Notes: generated by a model not told the origin, from the sequence alone. A stretch of DNA of 64,000 nucleotides from Duganella sp. OV510 (GCF_900100205.1 NZ_FNEQ01000007.1:310001-374000), one strand, 5' to 3'. Counted from the first letter of the stretch, positions 1 to 8,616 are shown. Translations and numbers: made by a program.

Positions 1-81
1 ACGTCCGAGGACTTTGTCCGTCGCGTCAATCACGAACCAGTCGCGCTGGACTTCATGTCCTTTAGCGGAAAAAGTTTTCAT
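1..81 (-). CDS. rplM: 50S ribosomal protein L13, 5' end only
   Basis: The window opens inside this gene; only the first 27 codons, read leftward from an ATG at 79-81, are present. The translation begins MKTFSAKGHEVQRDWFVIDA and continues TDKVLGR, the characteristic N-terminus of bacterial L13, an early-assembly protein of the large ribosomal subunit. In proteobacteria rplM is followed by rpsI, which would lie outside the window. The sequence upstream holds a good promoter and a leader of about 100 nt with a small hairpin. Confidence 0.95.
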   Translation of the reverse strand, partial: MKTFSAKGHEVQRDWFVIDATDKVLGR

Positions 82-123
82 GTGATGACTTTCTTAATAA
101 GAAATTACCGCTCAAATGGTGGT

Positions 124-143
124 TCCGCTAAAGCTACAGCGGA
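124..143 (-). promoter_or_regulatory. Hairpin in the rplM leader
   Basis: A perfect 6-bp inverted repeat (TCCGCT at 124-129, AGCGGA at 138-143, 8-nt loop) lies inside the predicted 5' untranslated region of rplM, between the promoter and the start codon. Leaders of ribosomal-protein operons often carry autoregulatory structures, so this may be one. That role is inference: the stem is short and no known L13-binding motif was recognised. Confidence 0.25.
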
Positions 144-187
144 CTCGGCCTTTTTATTTACTTTCCTGAGCGAATGGAAAGCCGACA

Positions 188-217
188 ATCATAACCGCTT
201 GAAGGTACTGCCGTCAA
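188..217 (-). promoter_or_regulatory. Predicted sigma-70 promoter of rplM
   Basis: On the minus strand a -35 TTGACG (217-212) and a -10 TATGAT (193-188) are separated by 18 bp. Both hexamers match the sigma-70 consensus at five of six positions. Transcription would start near 181 and leave a leader of about 100 nt before the rplM ATG at 81. Confidence 0.65.
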
Positions 218-238
218 GCCCGATATGGCTTGCAAGCC

Positions 239-278
239 GCGCAAACACAGGGTTTGCGCCGTCCATTACAATATGGAC
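239..278. promoter_or_regulatory. Two adjacent dyads upstream of the OsmC gene
   Basis: Two perfect inverted repeats stand side by side. GCGCAAAC/GTTTGCGC occupies 239-246 and 252-259; GTCCAT/ATGGAC occupies 261-266 and 273-278. The 6-nt centre of the second dyad is TACAAT (267-272), a good -10 element that would place the transcript start near 279 and the OsmC start codon at 303. A repressor bound there would cover the promoter. No regulator is recognised, and no convincing -35 was found. Confidence 0.35.
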
Positions 279-302
279 AAAGTTTTTAACTCGGAGAGTG
301 TG

Positions 303-728
303 ATGGAATGCAAAGTTAGCTGGAATGGCCCGTCGGGCATGAGTTTCCTGGCCCAGACCGGCTCCGGCCACCTGGTGACGATGGATGGCGCACCGGAAGG
401 CGGCGGCCAAAACCTGGCGCCGCGTCCGATGGAAATGGTATTGCTGGGCACCGGCGGCTGTACCGCCTACGATGTCGTGCTGATCCTGAAAAAAGGCCGC
501 GCCGACATCCGTGGTTGCGAATGCGTGCTGAAAGCCGAACGCGCCGACACCGAGCCGAAAGTCTTCACCAAGATCAACTTCCACTTCGTCGTCACCGGCA
601 AAGGCCTGAAGCCTGAACAAGTCGAACGCGCCATCACCCTGTCGCACGACAAATACTGCTCCGCCTCGATCATGCTGGGCAAAACCGCCGAAATCACCCA
701 CTCTTTCGACATCATCGAAGCCAACTAA
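303..728 (+). CDS. OsmC family protein
   Basis: 141 residues, the usual size for the OsmC/Ohr superfamily of small proteins, many of which reduce organic hydroperoxides with a pair of cysteines. The family core is visible: the segment NLAPRPMEMVLLGTGGCTAY contains the first conserved Cys, and HDKYCSAS contains the second. The start chosen is the ATG at 303, because GGAG stands at 293-296 and the protein begins directly with the family's first strand (MECKVSWNG); an upstream extension in frame to 225 has no homologous look. It is convergent with coq7 across a short hairpin. Substrate unknown; Ohr-like peroxidase activity is inferred from the family. Confidence 0.88.
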   Translation: MECKVSWNGPSGMSFLAQTGSGHLVTMDGAPEGGGQNLAPRPMEMVLLGTGGCTAYDVVLILKKGRADIRGCECVLKAERADTEPKVFTKINFHFVVTGKGLKPEQVERAITLSHDKYCSASIMLGKTAEITHSFDIIEAN

Positions 729-743
729 AACTTCGGTTTTTAG
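724..743. terminator. Short bidirectional hairpin between OsmC gene and coq7
   Basis: AAAAC-TTCG-GTTTT (727-740) forms a 5-bp stem with a UUCG tetraloop, flanked by A and T runs on either side. It covers the last codons of both convergent genes. The low stem GC makes it a weak terminator, but the tetraloop and position suit a shared one. Confidence 0.45.
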
Positions 744-1381
744 ATGTAGTAGGCGGTGCTGGTCATGACCTTGCCCATGGCCGACATCGCCGTCTGCACC
801 GGTGCAGGCATTGCGGCGGCGCCGAGGCGTTGGGCGGCGGCGCCATGTTCGATTTCGTCGATGCGCATCTGGTCGACGATGGCGCGCGATTTGGCGTCCT
901 GCGGCGGCAACTTGTCGAGGTGGCTTTCCAGGTGGGCTTCCACCTGGCGCTCGGTTTCCACCACAAAGCCCAGGCTGCGGGCGTCGCCCAGTACGGCAGC
1001 CACCGTGCCCAGCGCAAACGAACCAGCGTAGAACAGCGGATTCAGCACGCTGATGTGCGAACCCAGCTCTTCCAAGCGCTGCGCGGTCCACGCCAGGTGG
1101 TCTTCTTCCTCGCGGCTGGAATGCTCGAACTGATCGCGGATCGCCTGCGTGCGGGCAAAACGCGCCTGCGCGTTGTACAGCGCCTGCGCGCACACTTCGC
1201 CAACATGGTTGACGCGCATCAGGCCAGCCGCATGGCGGCGCTCGGCTTCACTCATTTCGGCATCAGCAGCATGCGTCCCCGGATTCGGTCGCGATGCCGA
1301 AGCCACGCCGGAAATAACCCGCAGCGCCTTGTCGGCGCCGGCAATGAATCGGTCCAGCGGAGTGTGATGATATGCAGCCAT
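740..1381 (-). CDS. coq7: 2-nonaprenyl-3-methyl-6-methoxy-1,4-benzoquinol hydroxylase
   Basis: Di-iron monooxygenase of ubiquinone biosynthesis that hydroxylates the demethoxy-ubiquinol ring, the step done by UbiF in E. coli and by Coq7 in many betaproteobacteria. Di-iron ligand motifs appear in order: RVNHVGEVCAQ, then EEEDHLAW, VVETERQVEAHLESH, and near the C-terminus DEIEHG, the paired ExxH pattern of ferritin-like oxidases. The ATG at 1381 gives MAAYHHTPLDRFI, matching the family start; an alternative TTG lies two codons upstream. 213 residues. No clear Shine-Dalgarno. Stands alone, convergent with the OsmC gene. Confidence 0.93.
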   Translation of the reverse strand: MAAYHHTPLDRFIAGADKALRVISGVASASRPNPGTHAADAEMSEAERRHAAGLMRVNHVGEVCAQALYNAQARFARTQAIRDQFEHSSREEEDHLAWTAQRLEELGSHISVLNPLFYAGSFALGTVAAVLGDARSLGFVVETERQVEAHLESHLDKLPPQDAKSRAIVDQMRIDEIEHGAAAQRLGAAAMPAPVQTAMSAMGKVMTSTAYYI

Positions 1382-1432
1382 GAGCAAACTCGTGTGTTCA
1401 GATGGAAAATCCGATTATAAGGGAGCACGCCA

Positions 1433-1867
1433 TTATTTCGCGTCTGCCTCCTCACGCAGTTGCCGCTGGCGCTCGATGTAGTCGGCCACCGGGCCGCGCA
1501 CGTCGATCCTGGAAATGTCCTTGGCCACACCCAGATTCAGCCCCAGCAGGAAGGGGATGTTCTCCAGCGGCACCTCGTTACAGCAGTCGCCGAAAGCTTT
1601 CAGAAAACGCTTCGACTCGACCACATCCACCACCTTGCCACCGCTCATGTATTGCAGGATGCTGGTGATGCTGTGGCCCTTGCCGATGGTCTGGTAGATA
1701 AAGCGGTTGAACTCGCGGTCCAGCTGCTTGAAGTCCAGCGTGTCCTTGGTCATCAGGCTGGACAGGTAATACAGTCCCAGCGCCACGCGGAAGAAGCCGG
1801 TAGACTCATCGCGGTCGACGCCATGCTGCATCACCGACAGTATTTTTTCCTTGAGTTGAGGATTCAT
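1433..1867 (-). CDS. Conserved protein of unknown function, 144 aa
   Basis: Starts at the ATG at 1867 (MNPQLKEKILSVM); an open frame continues upstream to 2260, but that part overlaps the divergent ABC ATPase gene and is shadow. The protein is soluble, with no signal peptide or membrane segment. It is mostly helical by composition, has several charged stretches, and ends in a Glu/Arg-rich helix (IERQRQLREEADAK). A Cys pair occurs in GDCCNEVP. I do not recognise a domain. It has normal codon use for the region and looks like a lineage-conserved gene rather than a spurious frame. Confidence 0.7.
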   Translation of the reverse strand: MNPQLKEKILSVMQHGVDRDESTGFFRVALGLYYLSSLMTKDTLDFKQLDREFNRFIYQTIGKGHSITSILQYMSGGKVVDVVESKRFLKAFGDCCNEVPLENIPFLLGLNLGVAKDISRIDVRGPVADYIERQRQLREEADAK

Positions 1868-1978
1868 TTTTTCGCTACGCTCCCGAATACCACTATAGCA
1901 AGAGTTTCCCAGACCAGCCGCTTGCATGCCAGAATTTTTACATGCTACTCTTGAAACTTTCCAATTTGGGCAACAACA

Positions 1979-2758
1979 ATGATCGAGGTAAGCAACCTGG
2001 CCAAGCGATTCCGCCTGCCCTCGCGCGGCAACAAGTCCGCCACGACGCGCGACCCGCGCGACCATGACGGCTGGTTTCACGCCGTGCGCGATGTCAGTTT
2101 CAGCTGTGCACCGGGCGAAGTGCTGGGCCTGCTCGGCCCCAACGGTGCCGGCAAGACCACCACCTTGCGCCTGCTCTCGACCGCCCTCAGGCCGGACGCC
2201 GGCAGCATCCGCGCCAACGGCGTCGACCTGCTGGCCAATCCGCTGGCGGCACGCCAGCACATCGGCTTTTTATCTGGCAGCACCGGCTTGTACGGCCGCC
2301 TGACCGCGCGCGAAAACATCGAATACTTCGGCCGCCTGCATGGCATGAGCACGGCCCATCTGAAGCGCCGCTGCGACGATCTGTTCGACCTGTTGCAAAT
2401 GCACGAATTCGGCAACAAGCGCGCCGACCAGCTATCCACCGGCATGAAGCAGAAATGTGCCATCGCCCGCACCGTCGTGCACGAACCGCAAATCGTCATC
2501 CTCGACGAGCCGACCACCGGACTCGACGTGATGTCAGCCAAGATCCTGCTGGATTTTATCGCCAGCTACAAAGCCCTGCGCGTTCCGCTGATTTTCTCCA
2601 CCCACCACCTGCACGAGGTGGAAAAGCTGTGCGACCGCGTCTGCATCATCAACCATGGCAAGACCGCCTTCCACGGCAGCATGGACCAGCTGCGCCACCT
2701 GGGCGGCAGCGCCGATTTGTATGACGCCTTTGTCGGCGTCGTCAGCCAAGGAGCATAA
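1979..2758 (+). CDS. ABC exporter ATP-binding protein (NatA-like)
   Basis: ATPase subunit, 259 aa, of an ABC-2 type exporter. Walker A GPNGAGKT, signature LSTGMKQK (the family's LSxGM variant), Walker B IVILDEP and the switch histidine in STHHLHEVE are all intact. Resembles NatA of the NatAB sodium exporter. It carries a 15-20 residue polar insertion after the first strand (SRGNKSATTRDPRDHDG). The permease gene follows 3 nt after the stop, so the two are co-transcribed. The substrate cannot be told from sequence. Confidence 0.9.
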   Translation: MIEVSNLAKRFRLPSRGNKSATTRDPRDHDGWFHAVRDVSFSCAPGEVLGLLGPNGAGKTTTLRLLSTALRPDAGSIRANGVDLLANPLAARQHIGFLSGSTGLYGRLTARENIEYFGRLHGMSTAHLKRRCDDLFDLLQMHEFGNKRADQLSTGMKQKCAIARTVVHEPQIVILDEPTTGLDVMSAKILLDFIASYKALRVPLIFSTHHLHEVEKLCDRVCIINHGKTAFHGSMDQLRHLGGSADLYDAFVGVVSQGA

Positions 2759-2761
2759 GCC

Positions 2762-3958
2762 ATGTGGACCATCTACCTGAAAGAACTGCTGGAACTGGTG
2801 CGCGACCGCCGCACCTTCTTCTTCACCGTGTTCGTGCCGGTATTCGCCATGCCGCTGATCTTCACCGGCTTCGGCTTCCTGACCTCCAGTATGTTCAAGC
2901 AGGCCAGCACGGCCGACATGGCGTATGCGGTGTTCGGCAAGGAGCACGCGCCGCAGCTGGCCGAACGCCTGGCGCAGGAAAAAGGCTTCCATGAAATCGT
3001 GCTGGCCAGCCCGGACGAGATCAAGAGCGCCATCGCCGCCGAGCGCATCAAGTTCGCGCTGGTCATCCCGCCCGGCATGACGGAACAGCTGGCGCAACAG
3101 CAGCAAGGCGTGATCCAGCTGCACTACAACAGCGCCGCCACCATCGACCTGACGCGCAGGCGCGTGGCTACCATCCTCGCCGACCACAACAGCGAGCTGC
3201 GCGAACAGGCGCTGTCCGCACTGCGCCTCAACAAGCAGCAGCTGGCGTTTGCACTGGACCCGGTCAAGCTGGAAGAACACTCCACCGCCAACAAGCGCGA
3301 GCAGATGGGCGCCATCATCGGCGGCATGCTGCCCTACATCCTGCTGATGGTGTGCCTGATGGCAGCAATGTATCCGGCAATCGACACCGGCGCCGGCGAA
3401 AAGGAACGCGGCACGCTGGAAACCCTGCTGCTGGCGCCGGTATCGCGCACTGCCATCGTGCTGGCCAAGTTCCTGATGCTGTTCACCATCGGCCTGACCT
3501 CGGCGCTGCTGATGATCGTCAGCGTCGGCCTGCTGCTGCACTTCTTCGGCCAGGCCATCGGCGGCGACCTGGTGCTGATGGTGCGCGCCATCGGCCCCCT
3601 CGATCTGGCCATGGTGGCGCTGATGCTGGTGCCAACCGCCGCCATCTTTGCCGCCATCCTGCTGTCGATCTCGGTCTACGCCAAGAGCTACAAGGAAGCC
3701 ACCGGCATGATCTCGCCGCTGATTATCGTCACCATCCTGCCGACGCTGGTGGCGCTGCTGCCCGGCGTCGAGCTGAACTGGCGCTGGGCGATGGTGCCGC
3801 TGACCAATGTGTCGCTGGCGATGAAGGAACTGGTCAAAGGCACGATGGACTACAGCATGTTTTCCGTGATACTACTGTCAACAACCGTCACTGCCGGCCT
3901 GCTGCTGGCCGTGTGCCGCTGGTGGTTCAACCGCGAACAGGTTTTGTTTAGAAATTGA
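2762..3958 (+). CDS. ABC-2 type permease (NatB-like)
   Basis: 398 aa membrane partner of the preceding ATPase. It has one N-terminal membrane segment (about residues 20-45), a large extracytoplasmic domain (about 45-180), then five or so hydrophobic segments from about 185 to 385, the layout of NatB and related ABC-2 exporters. The motif GAGEKERGTLETLLLAPVSR between the first and second C-terminal helices is the hallmark coupling region of this family. The start is well supported: ATG at 2762 after AAGGAG at 2749-2754. Substrate unknown. Confidence 0.9.
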   Translation: MWTIYLKELLELVRDRRTFFFTVFVPVFAMPLIFTGFGFLTSSMFKQASTADMAYAVFGKEHAPQLAERLAQEKGFHEIVLASPDEIKSAIAAERIKFALVIPPGMTEQLAQQQQGVIQLHYNSAATIDLTRRRVATILADHNSELREQALSALRLNKQQLAFALDPVKLEEHSTANKREQMGAIIGGMLPYILLMVCLMAAMYPAIDTGAGEKERGTLETLLLAPVSRTAIVLAKFLMLFTIGLTSALLMIVSVGLLLHFFGQAIGGDLVLMVRAIGPLDLAMVALMLVPTAAIFAAILLSISVYAKSYKEATGMISPLIIVTILPTLVALLPGVELNWRWAMVPLTNVSLAMKELVKGTMDYSMFSVILLSTTVTAGLLLAVCRWWFNREQVLFRN

Positions 3959-4125
3959 ATAAGTTGTCTATTCAACTATGCAAAGACGGTTACCGGCTGG
4001 TCCGCCAATTCTGCACTCTGGCGCAGCATTGTGCCGCCCATCGCAATGGCGCCCCCTCTGTGGATCAAATTCAATACAATGCCATCATGTGAAAAGTGGT
4101 TTGTCGTGCAGAATCAGGAGTTAGC

Positions 4126-5019
4126 ATGGAATTAAGCATCAGCAATTTGTCCAAGACCTACGCCAATGGCGTGGTGGCACTGGACAATATCTCGCTCACC
4201 ATCCCGACCGGGATGTTCGGCTTGCTCGGCCCTAACGGCGCCGGCAAGTCGACGCTGATGCGCACCCTGGCCACCTTGCAGGAATGCGATTCCGGCTCGG
4301 TGTTCTTCGGCGACCTCGACGTGCTGGACGAAAAGGATGACATCCGCCGCCTGCTGGGCTACCTGCCGCAGGATTTCGGCGTCTATCCGAAAGTCACCGC
4401 TTACGAGATGCTGGACCACTTTGCCGTATTGAAGGGCCTGAGCAACCGCCACCGCCGCCGCGAGGTAGTTGACGGCCTGTTGCAGCAAACCAATCTGTTC
4501 GAAGTGCGCCACCAGCGCCTCGGCGGTTTCTCCGGCGGCATGCGCCAGCGCTTCGGCATCGCCCAGGCGCTGCTGGGCGATCCGAAACTGATCATCGTCG
4601 ACGAGCCGACCGCCGGCCTCGATCCGCAGGAACGCGTACGCTTCCACAACCTGCTGTCCGACATCGGCGAGGACAAGACCGTCATCCTGTCGACCCACAT
4701 CGTCTCCGACGTGGCTGACCTGTGCGCCAACATGGCCATCATCAACAAGGGACATCTGCTGCTGTGCGGGCCGACGCAGGAACTGATCCACGAAGTCAGC
4801 GACAAGATCTGGGCGCGCTTCATCGACAAGCGCGACCTGCAATCGTTCCAGCTGCGCCATCCGGTGATTTCGTCGCGCCTGCTGTCCGGCCGCACGCTGA
4901 TCCATGTGTATAGCGACACCGATCCGGGCGACGGCTTCGAGGAAGCCATCGGCGACCTGGAGGACGTCTACTTCGCCACCATCGCCGGCCGCCACCGCGC
5001 CGCGAACACCTGCGATTAA
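4126..5019 (+). CDS. ABC transporter ATP-binding protein, partner of the M1-fusion permease
   Basis: 297 aa ATPase with Walker A GPNGAGKS, signature FSGGMRQR, Walker B IIVDEPTAG and switch His in LSTHIVSD. The C-terminal 80 residues form an extra domain after the nucleotide-binding core. AGGAG at 4116-4120 fixes the ATG at 4126; an upstream in-frame GTG at 4096 is less likely. It lies 9 nt before the large permease-peptidase gene, which lacks its own ATPase, so the two almost surely form one transporter. This is a second exporter placed directly behind the NatAB-like one, with 167 nt between them. Confidence 0.9.
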   Translation: MELSISNLSKTYANGVVALDNISLTIPTGMFGLLGPNGAGKSTLMRTLATLQECDSGSVFFGDLDVLDEKDDIRRLLGYLPQDFGVYPKVTAYEMLDHFAVLKGLSNRHRRREVVDGLLQQTNLFEVRHQRLGGFSGGMRQRFGIAQALLGDPKLIIVDEPTAGLDPQERVRFHNLLSDIGEDKTVILSTHIVSDVADLCANMAIINKGHLLLCGPTQELIHEVSDKIWARFIDKRDLQSFQLRHPVISSRLLSGRTLIHVYSDTDPGDGFEEAIGDLEDVYFATIAGRHRAANTCD

Positions 5020-5028
5020 GGCCGCATC

Positions 5029-8000
5029 ATGTTTGCCATCGCCCTCTTTGAAGCGCGCCAGCGCCTCAAGCTGCTGTCGACCTGGGTGTACTTCCTCGGT
5101 TTCCTGGCCCTGTCGATGCTGTGGATGGCTGCCGCCGGCGGCTTTTTCAAAGGCGCCTCGATCACCTTCGGCAGCCAGCTGATCGACTCGCCGCGCTCGC
5201 TGATGTTCACCACCAGCTTCCTCGGCTCGCTGGGCGTGATCGTCATCGCCGCCATGATGGGGCGCTCGGTGCAGCAGGATTTCGAGTACGACATGCAGCA
5301 CTTCTTCTTTAGTGCGCCGATTCGCAAGCACCAGTACATCTTCGGCCGCTTCCTTGGCGCCTATCTTACGCTGGCGGTGATCTTCACCAGCATCCTGCTC
5401 GGTGCCTGGCTGGGCAGCTTCATTCCGGGCATCGATCCGGAGCGGCTGGCGCATGCCGGTGCGCTGGCCTACATCCTCCCCTACCTGATCGTCATCCTGC
5501 CGAACATCTTCATTTTCGGCGCCGTGTTCTTCATCCTGGCGGCGCTGACGCGGCGCATGCTGCCGGTGTACATCTCCAGCGTGGTCATGCTGATCGGCTA
5601 CATGGTGGCGCCCGGCCTGGCGCGCGACCTCGACTACAAAACCTTTGCTGCGCTGATCGACCCGTTCGGCACCACCGCCGTCATCCGCGTTACCGAATAC
5701 TGGCCCATCATCGAGCGCAACACGCGCATGTTCTACCCGGAAGGCGTGTACCTGCTGAACCGCGTGATCTGGGCCTCGGCCGCGTTGTCCGGCTTGCTGG
5801 TCGGCTACTGGCGCTTCCATTTCATCGCGAACCACGATAGCGGTCACAGCCGCAGCAGCAGTACCGGCGAGGGCGAATTGCCGCAACACCTGTCGCACAC
5901 CTCGGCCAACACGCAGGAAAAACCCGACTTCCAGGCACGCAGCCTGGGCTGGCTGCTGCTCAAGATGAGCTGGCTCAACCTGCGCGAAACCACCAAGAAC
6001 ATCTACTTCCTGGTGATCGTGCTGGCCGGCGTGCTGATGATGTTTGCCTCGTCGCTGGACCTGGGCTCGATGTATGGCACCAATACCTATCCGGTTACCT
6101 ATCAGGTGCTGGACGTGGTCAGCGAAACCTTCGCGCTGTTCATGATGGTGATCACCACCTTCTACGCGGGCGAGCTGATCTGGCGCGAACGCGAGGCGCG
6201 CATGGGCTTGATGCTGGATGCGCTGCCGATCCCAAGCTGGCTGCCGCTGCTGTCCAAGCTGTTCGCCCTGATCGGCCTGCAAGCACTGCTGATGCTGGTA
6301 GTGATGCTGACCGGCATGGCGGTGCAAGTGTTCCAGGGCTATTTCCTGCTGGAGCCGGGACTGTATCTGTACCACCTGTTCCTGTTGCAGATGCCCGGCT
6401 ACGCTCTGACGGCAGTGCTGGCGATTGCGCTGCAAGTCATTATCAACCAGCGCTACATCGCCTACTTCGCGATGATCGTCTACTACATCATCAGCGTGAC
6501 GGCTGGCACGGTGGGGCTGGAAAACCCGATGCTCATCTACGGCAATATGCCAAGCATCGTCTACTCGGCGATGAACGGTTATGGCCATTTCCTGGCGCGC
6601 GAGCGCTGGTATGAAGCGTACTGGGGCGGCGCGGCGCTGTTGCTGGTGGTGCTGTCGCTGCTGTTCTGGGCGCGCGGCAGCAACGACGGCTGGCGCCAGC
6701 GCTTGCAACTGGCGCGCCATGCGCTGACGCTGCCGGTGCTGAGCGCCATTGCGGCCGGGCTGCTGATCTTCGTCGGCGCCGGCAGCGTGCTGTTCTACAA
6801 CCAGCATGTGGCCAACTGCTACAAATCGAATTATCACAAGGAAGCGGAAAAGGCCGACTACGAGCGCAAGTACAAGCAATACGCCGTGATTCCGCAGCCG
6901 CGCATCACCGATGTGAAGATGAATGTGGAAATCTGGCCGGAGCAGCGCACGCTGCTGGTCAAGGGCCGCTACCTGCTGCAAAACAAAGGCAAGGTGCCGA
7001 TCAGCGACATCATCGTCACGCAGGACAATACGGTGGCGCAATACGGCGTGCGCTTCGGCCAGCAAGTGCGCGACGGCCTCAAGGATGGCGAGCTGGGCTT
7101 CTACACCTACAAGCTGAGCAAGCCGCTGGCGCCGGGCGAGCAGCTGAACATGGACTTCGAGCTGCGCTATGCGCCACAGGGTATCCTCGGCCTCGGCCGC
7201 GACACGCCGGTGATCGCCAACGGCACTTTCTTCAACAACGGCATCATGCCGCACATCGGCTACCAGCAGGACTGGGAACTGAGCGACGCGCGCGACCGCA
7301 AGAAGCACAGGCTGGCAGCGCGCGAACGCATGCTGCCGCGCGACGATCCGGCCGGCCTGGCCAACAACTTCGCCAGCAATGACGCCGACTGGATCACCTT
7401 TGACGCCACGGTCGGCACCAGCGGCGACCAGACCGCGATCGCGCCGGGCATGCTGGTCAAGGACTGGAGCAGCAAAGGCCGCCGCTACTTCCACTACAAG
7501 ATGGAACAGCCGATGCTGAATATGTACGCCTTCCAGTCGGCGCGTTACCTGGTCAAGCGCGACTGGTGGCAGGATGTCGGCATCGAGCTGTACTACCATC
7601 CTGGCCATGAATACAATCTGGAGCGCATGGACAAGGGCATCAAGGAATCGCTGGACTACTACACCAACAACTTCGGGCCGTATCAGCACAAGCTGGTGCG
7701 GATTGTCGAATTCCCGCGCTACCAGCAGTTTGCGCAATCGTATCCGAACACGATACCGTATTCGGAATCGGTCGGCTTCATCGCCAAGGTCAACGACAAG
7801 AATCCAAAAGACATCGACTACCCGTTCTACATCACCGCGCACGAAGTGGCGCACCAATGGTGGGGACACCAGCTGGTCGGCGGCAACACGCGCGGCAGCA
7901 CGGTGCTGAGCGAAACGCTGGCGGAATACTCGGCGCTGATGGTGATGAAGAAAAGCTTCGGCGCCAACAAAATGCGCCGTTTCCTGCACTACGATCTGGA

Positions 8001-8613
8001 CCAGTACCTGTTCGGCCGCGCGCTGGAACGCAAAAAGGAGCTGCCGCTGGCGGAAAATGAAAACCAGAACTACATCCAGTACCGCAAGGGCAGCCTGGCG
8101 ATGTACCAGTTGCAGGACATTCTGGGCGAAGCCAAGGTCAACGGCGCACTGAAGGAAATCCTGGTGGCATACGGCCGCAAGTCCGGTCCCTACCCGAGCG
8201 TGAATGTGCTGGTGGACGCGCTGCGCAAGGTCACGCCGGCTGACCAGGCCTATCTGATCGACGACCTGTTCAACCACATCGTGCTGTACGAAAACCACGC
8301 CACCTCGGCGACGGCGCGCAAGCTCAGCGACGGCAAATACGAAGTCAGCTTCACGGTCAGCGCCGCGAAAGTGCGCGCCGGCGAGCAAGGCGAAGAACAA
8401 GACACGCCGCTGCGCGACTGGATCGACATCGGCGTCGACGACAAGGAAGGCAACAGCCTGCTACGCGAGCGCAAGCTGATCGACCAGAAAGAGAACCGCT
8501 ACACGGTGATCGTCAACGGCCGCCCAGCCAAAGCCGGCATCGATCCCGACAACAAACTAATCGACCGCAAGCCCGACGACAACATGATCAACGTCGAACT
8601 ACAAACCCAATAA
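5029..8613 (+). CDS. ABC permease fused to M1 family metallopeptidase
   Basis: 1194 aa. The N-terminal half is membrane protein in two six-helix-like blocks (about residues 15-265 and 310-590), each resembling an ABC-2 permease. The C-terminal half, beginning about residue 620 after a last membrane segment, is an extracytoplasmic M1 (gluzincin) domain. The zinc motif HEVAH is at 938-942 and the third ligand is Glu962 in LSETLAEY; 19 residues separate them, one more than in classical M1 enzymes, which I believe is normal for these fusions. The aminopeptidase GxMEN exopeptidase motif is not evident. Known as a recurrent architecture but, to my knowledge, functionally uncharacterised. It may process the exported peptide or a periplasmic partner; that is inference. 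Confidence 0.88.
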   Translation: MFAIALFEARQRLKLLSTWVYFLGFLALSMLWMAAAGGFFKGASITFGSQLIDSPRSLMFTTSFLGSLGVIVIAAMMGRSVQQDFEYDMQHFFFSAPIRKHQYIFGRFLGAYLTLAVIFTSILLGAWLGSFIPGIDPERLAHAGALAYILPYLIVILPNIFIFGAVFFILAALTRRMLPVYISSVVMLIGYMVAPGLARDLDYKTFAALIDPFGTTAVIRVTEYWPIIERNTRMFYPEGVYLLNRVIWASAALSGLLVGYWRFHFIANHDSGHSRSSSTGEGELPQHLSHTSANTQEKPDFQARSLGWLLLKMSWLNLRETTKNIYFLVIVLAGVLMMFASSLDLGSMYGTNTYPVTYQVLDVVSETFALFMMVITTFYAGELIWREREARMGLMLDALPIPSWLPLLSKLFALIGLQALLMLVVMLTGMAVQVFQGYFLLEPGLYLYHLFLLQMPGYALTAVLAIALQVIINQRYIAYFAMIVYYIISVTAGTVGLENPMLIYGNMPSIVYSAMNGYGHFLARERWYEAYWGGAALLLVVLSLLFWARGSNDGWRQRLQLARHALTLPVLSAIAAGLLIFVGAGSVLFYNQHVANCYKSNYHKEAEKADYERKYKQYAVIPQPRITDVKMNVEIWPEQRTLLVKGRYLLQNKGKVPISDIIVTQDNTVAQYGVRFGQQVRDGLKDGELGFYTYKLSKPLAPGEQLNMDFELRYAPQGILGLGRDTPVIANGTFFNNGIMPHIGYQQDWELSDARDRKKHRLAARERMLPRDDPAGLANNFASNDADWITFDATVGTSGDQTAIAPGMLVKDWSSKGRRYFHYKMEQPMLNMYAFQSARYLVKRDWWQDVGIELYYHPGHEYNLERMDKGIKESLDYYTNNFGPYQHKLVRIVEFPRYQQFAQSYPNTIPYSESVGFIAKVNDKNPKDIDYPFYITAHEVAHQWWGHQLVGGNTRGSTVLSETLAEYSALMVMKKSFGANKMRRFLHYDLDQYLFGRALERKKELPLAENENQNYIQYRKGSLAMYQLQDILGEAKVNGALKEILVAYGRKSGPYPSVNVLVDALRKVTPADQAYLIDDLFNHIVLYENHATSATARKLSDGKYEVSFTVSAAKVRAGEQGEEQDTPLRDWIDIGVDDKEGNSLLRERKLIDQKENRYTVIVNGRPAKAGIDPDNKLIDRKPDDNMINVELQTQ

Positions 8614-8616
8614 ACT

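Noticed and set aside
1868..2260. An upstream extension of the unknown gene at 1433
   Set aside because: It runs antisense through the start of the ABC ATPase gene and has no ATG or domain support.
4132..8400. A 1422-codon open frame on the minus strand opposite the ABC genes
   Set aside because: It is antisense to two clear genes, is full of His/Arg/Gln-rich low-complexity sequence and has no domain. This is the usual stop-free shadow of a GC-rich gene.
5029..8613. HEVAH to Glu spacing of 19 instead of 18 as evidence of a dead M1 enzyme
   Set aside because: Related permease-M1 fusions, as I recall them, have the same spacing, so it is a family trait and not a defect.
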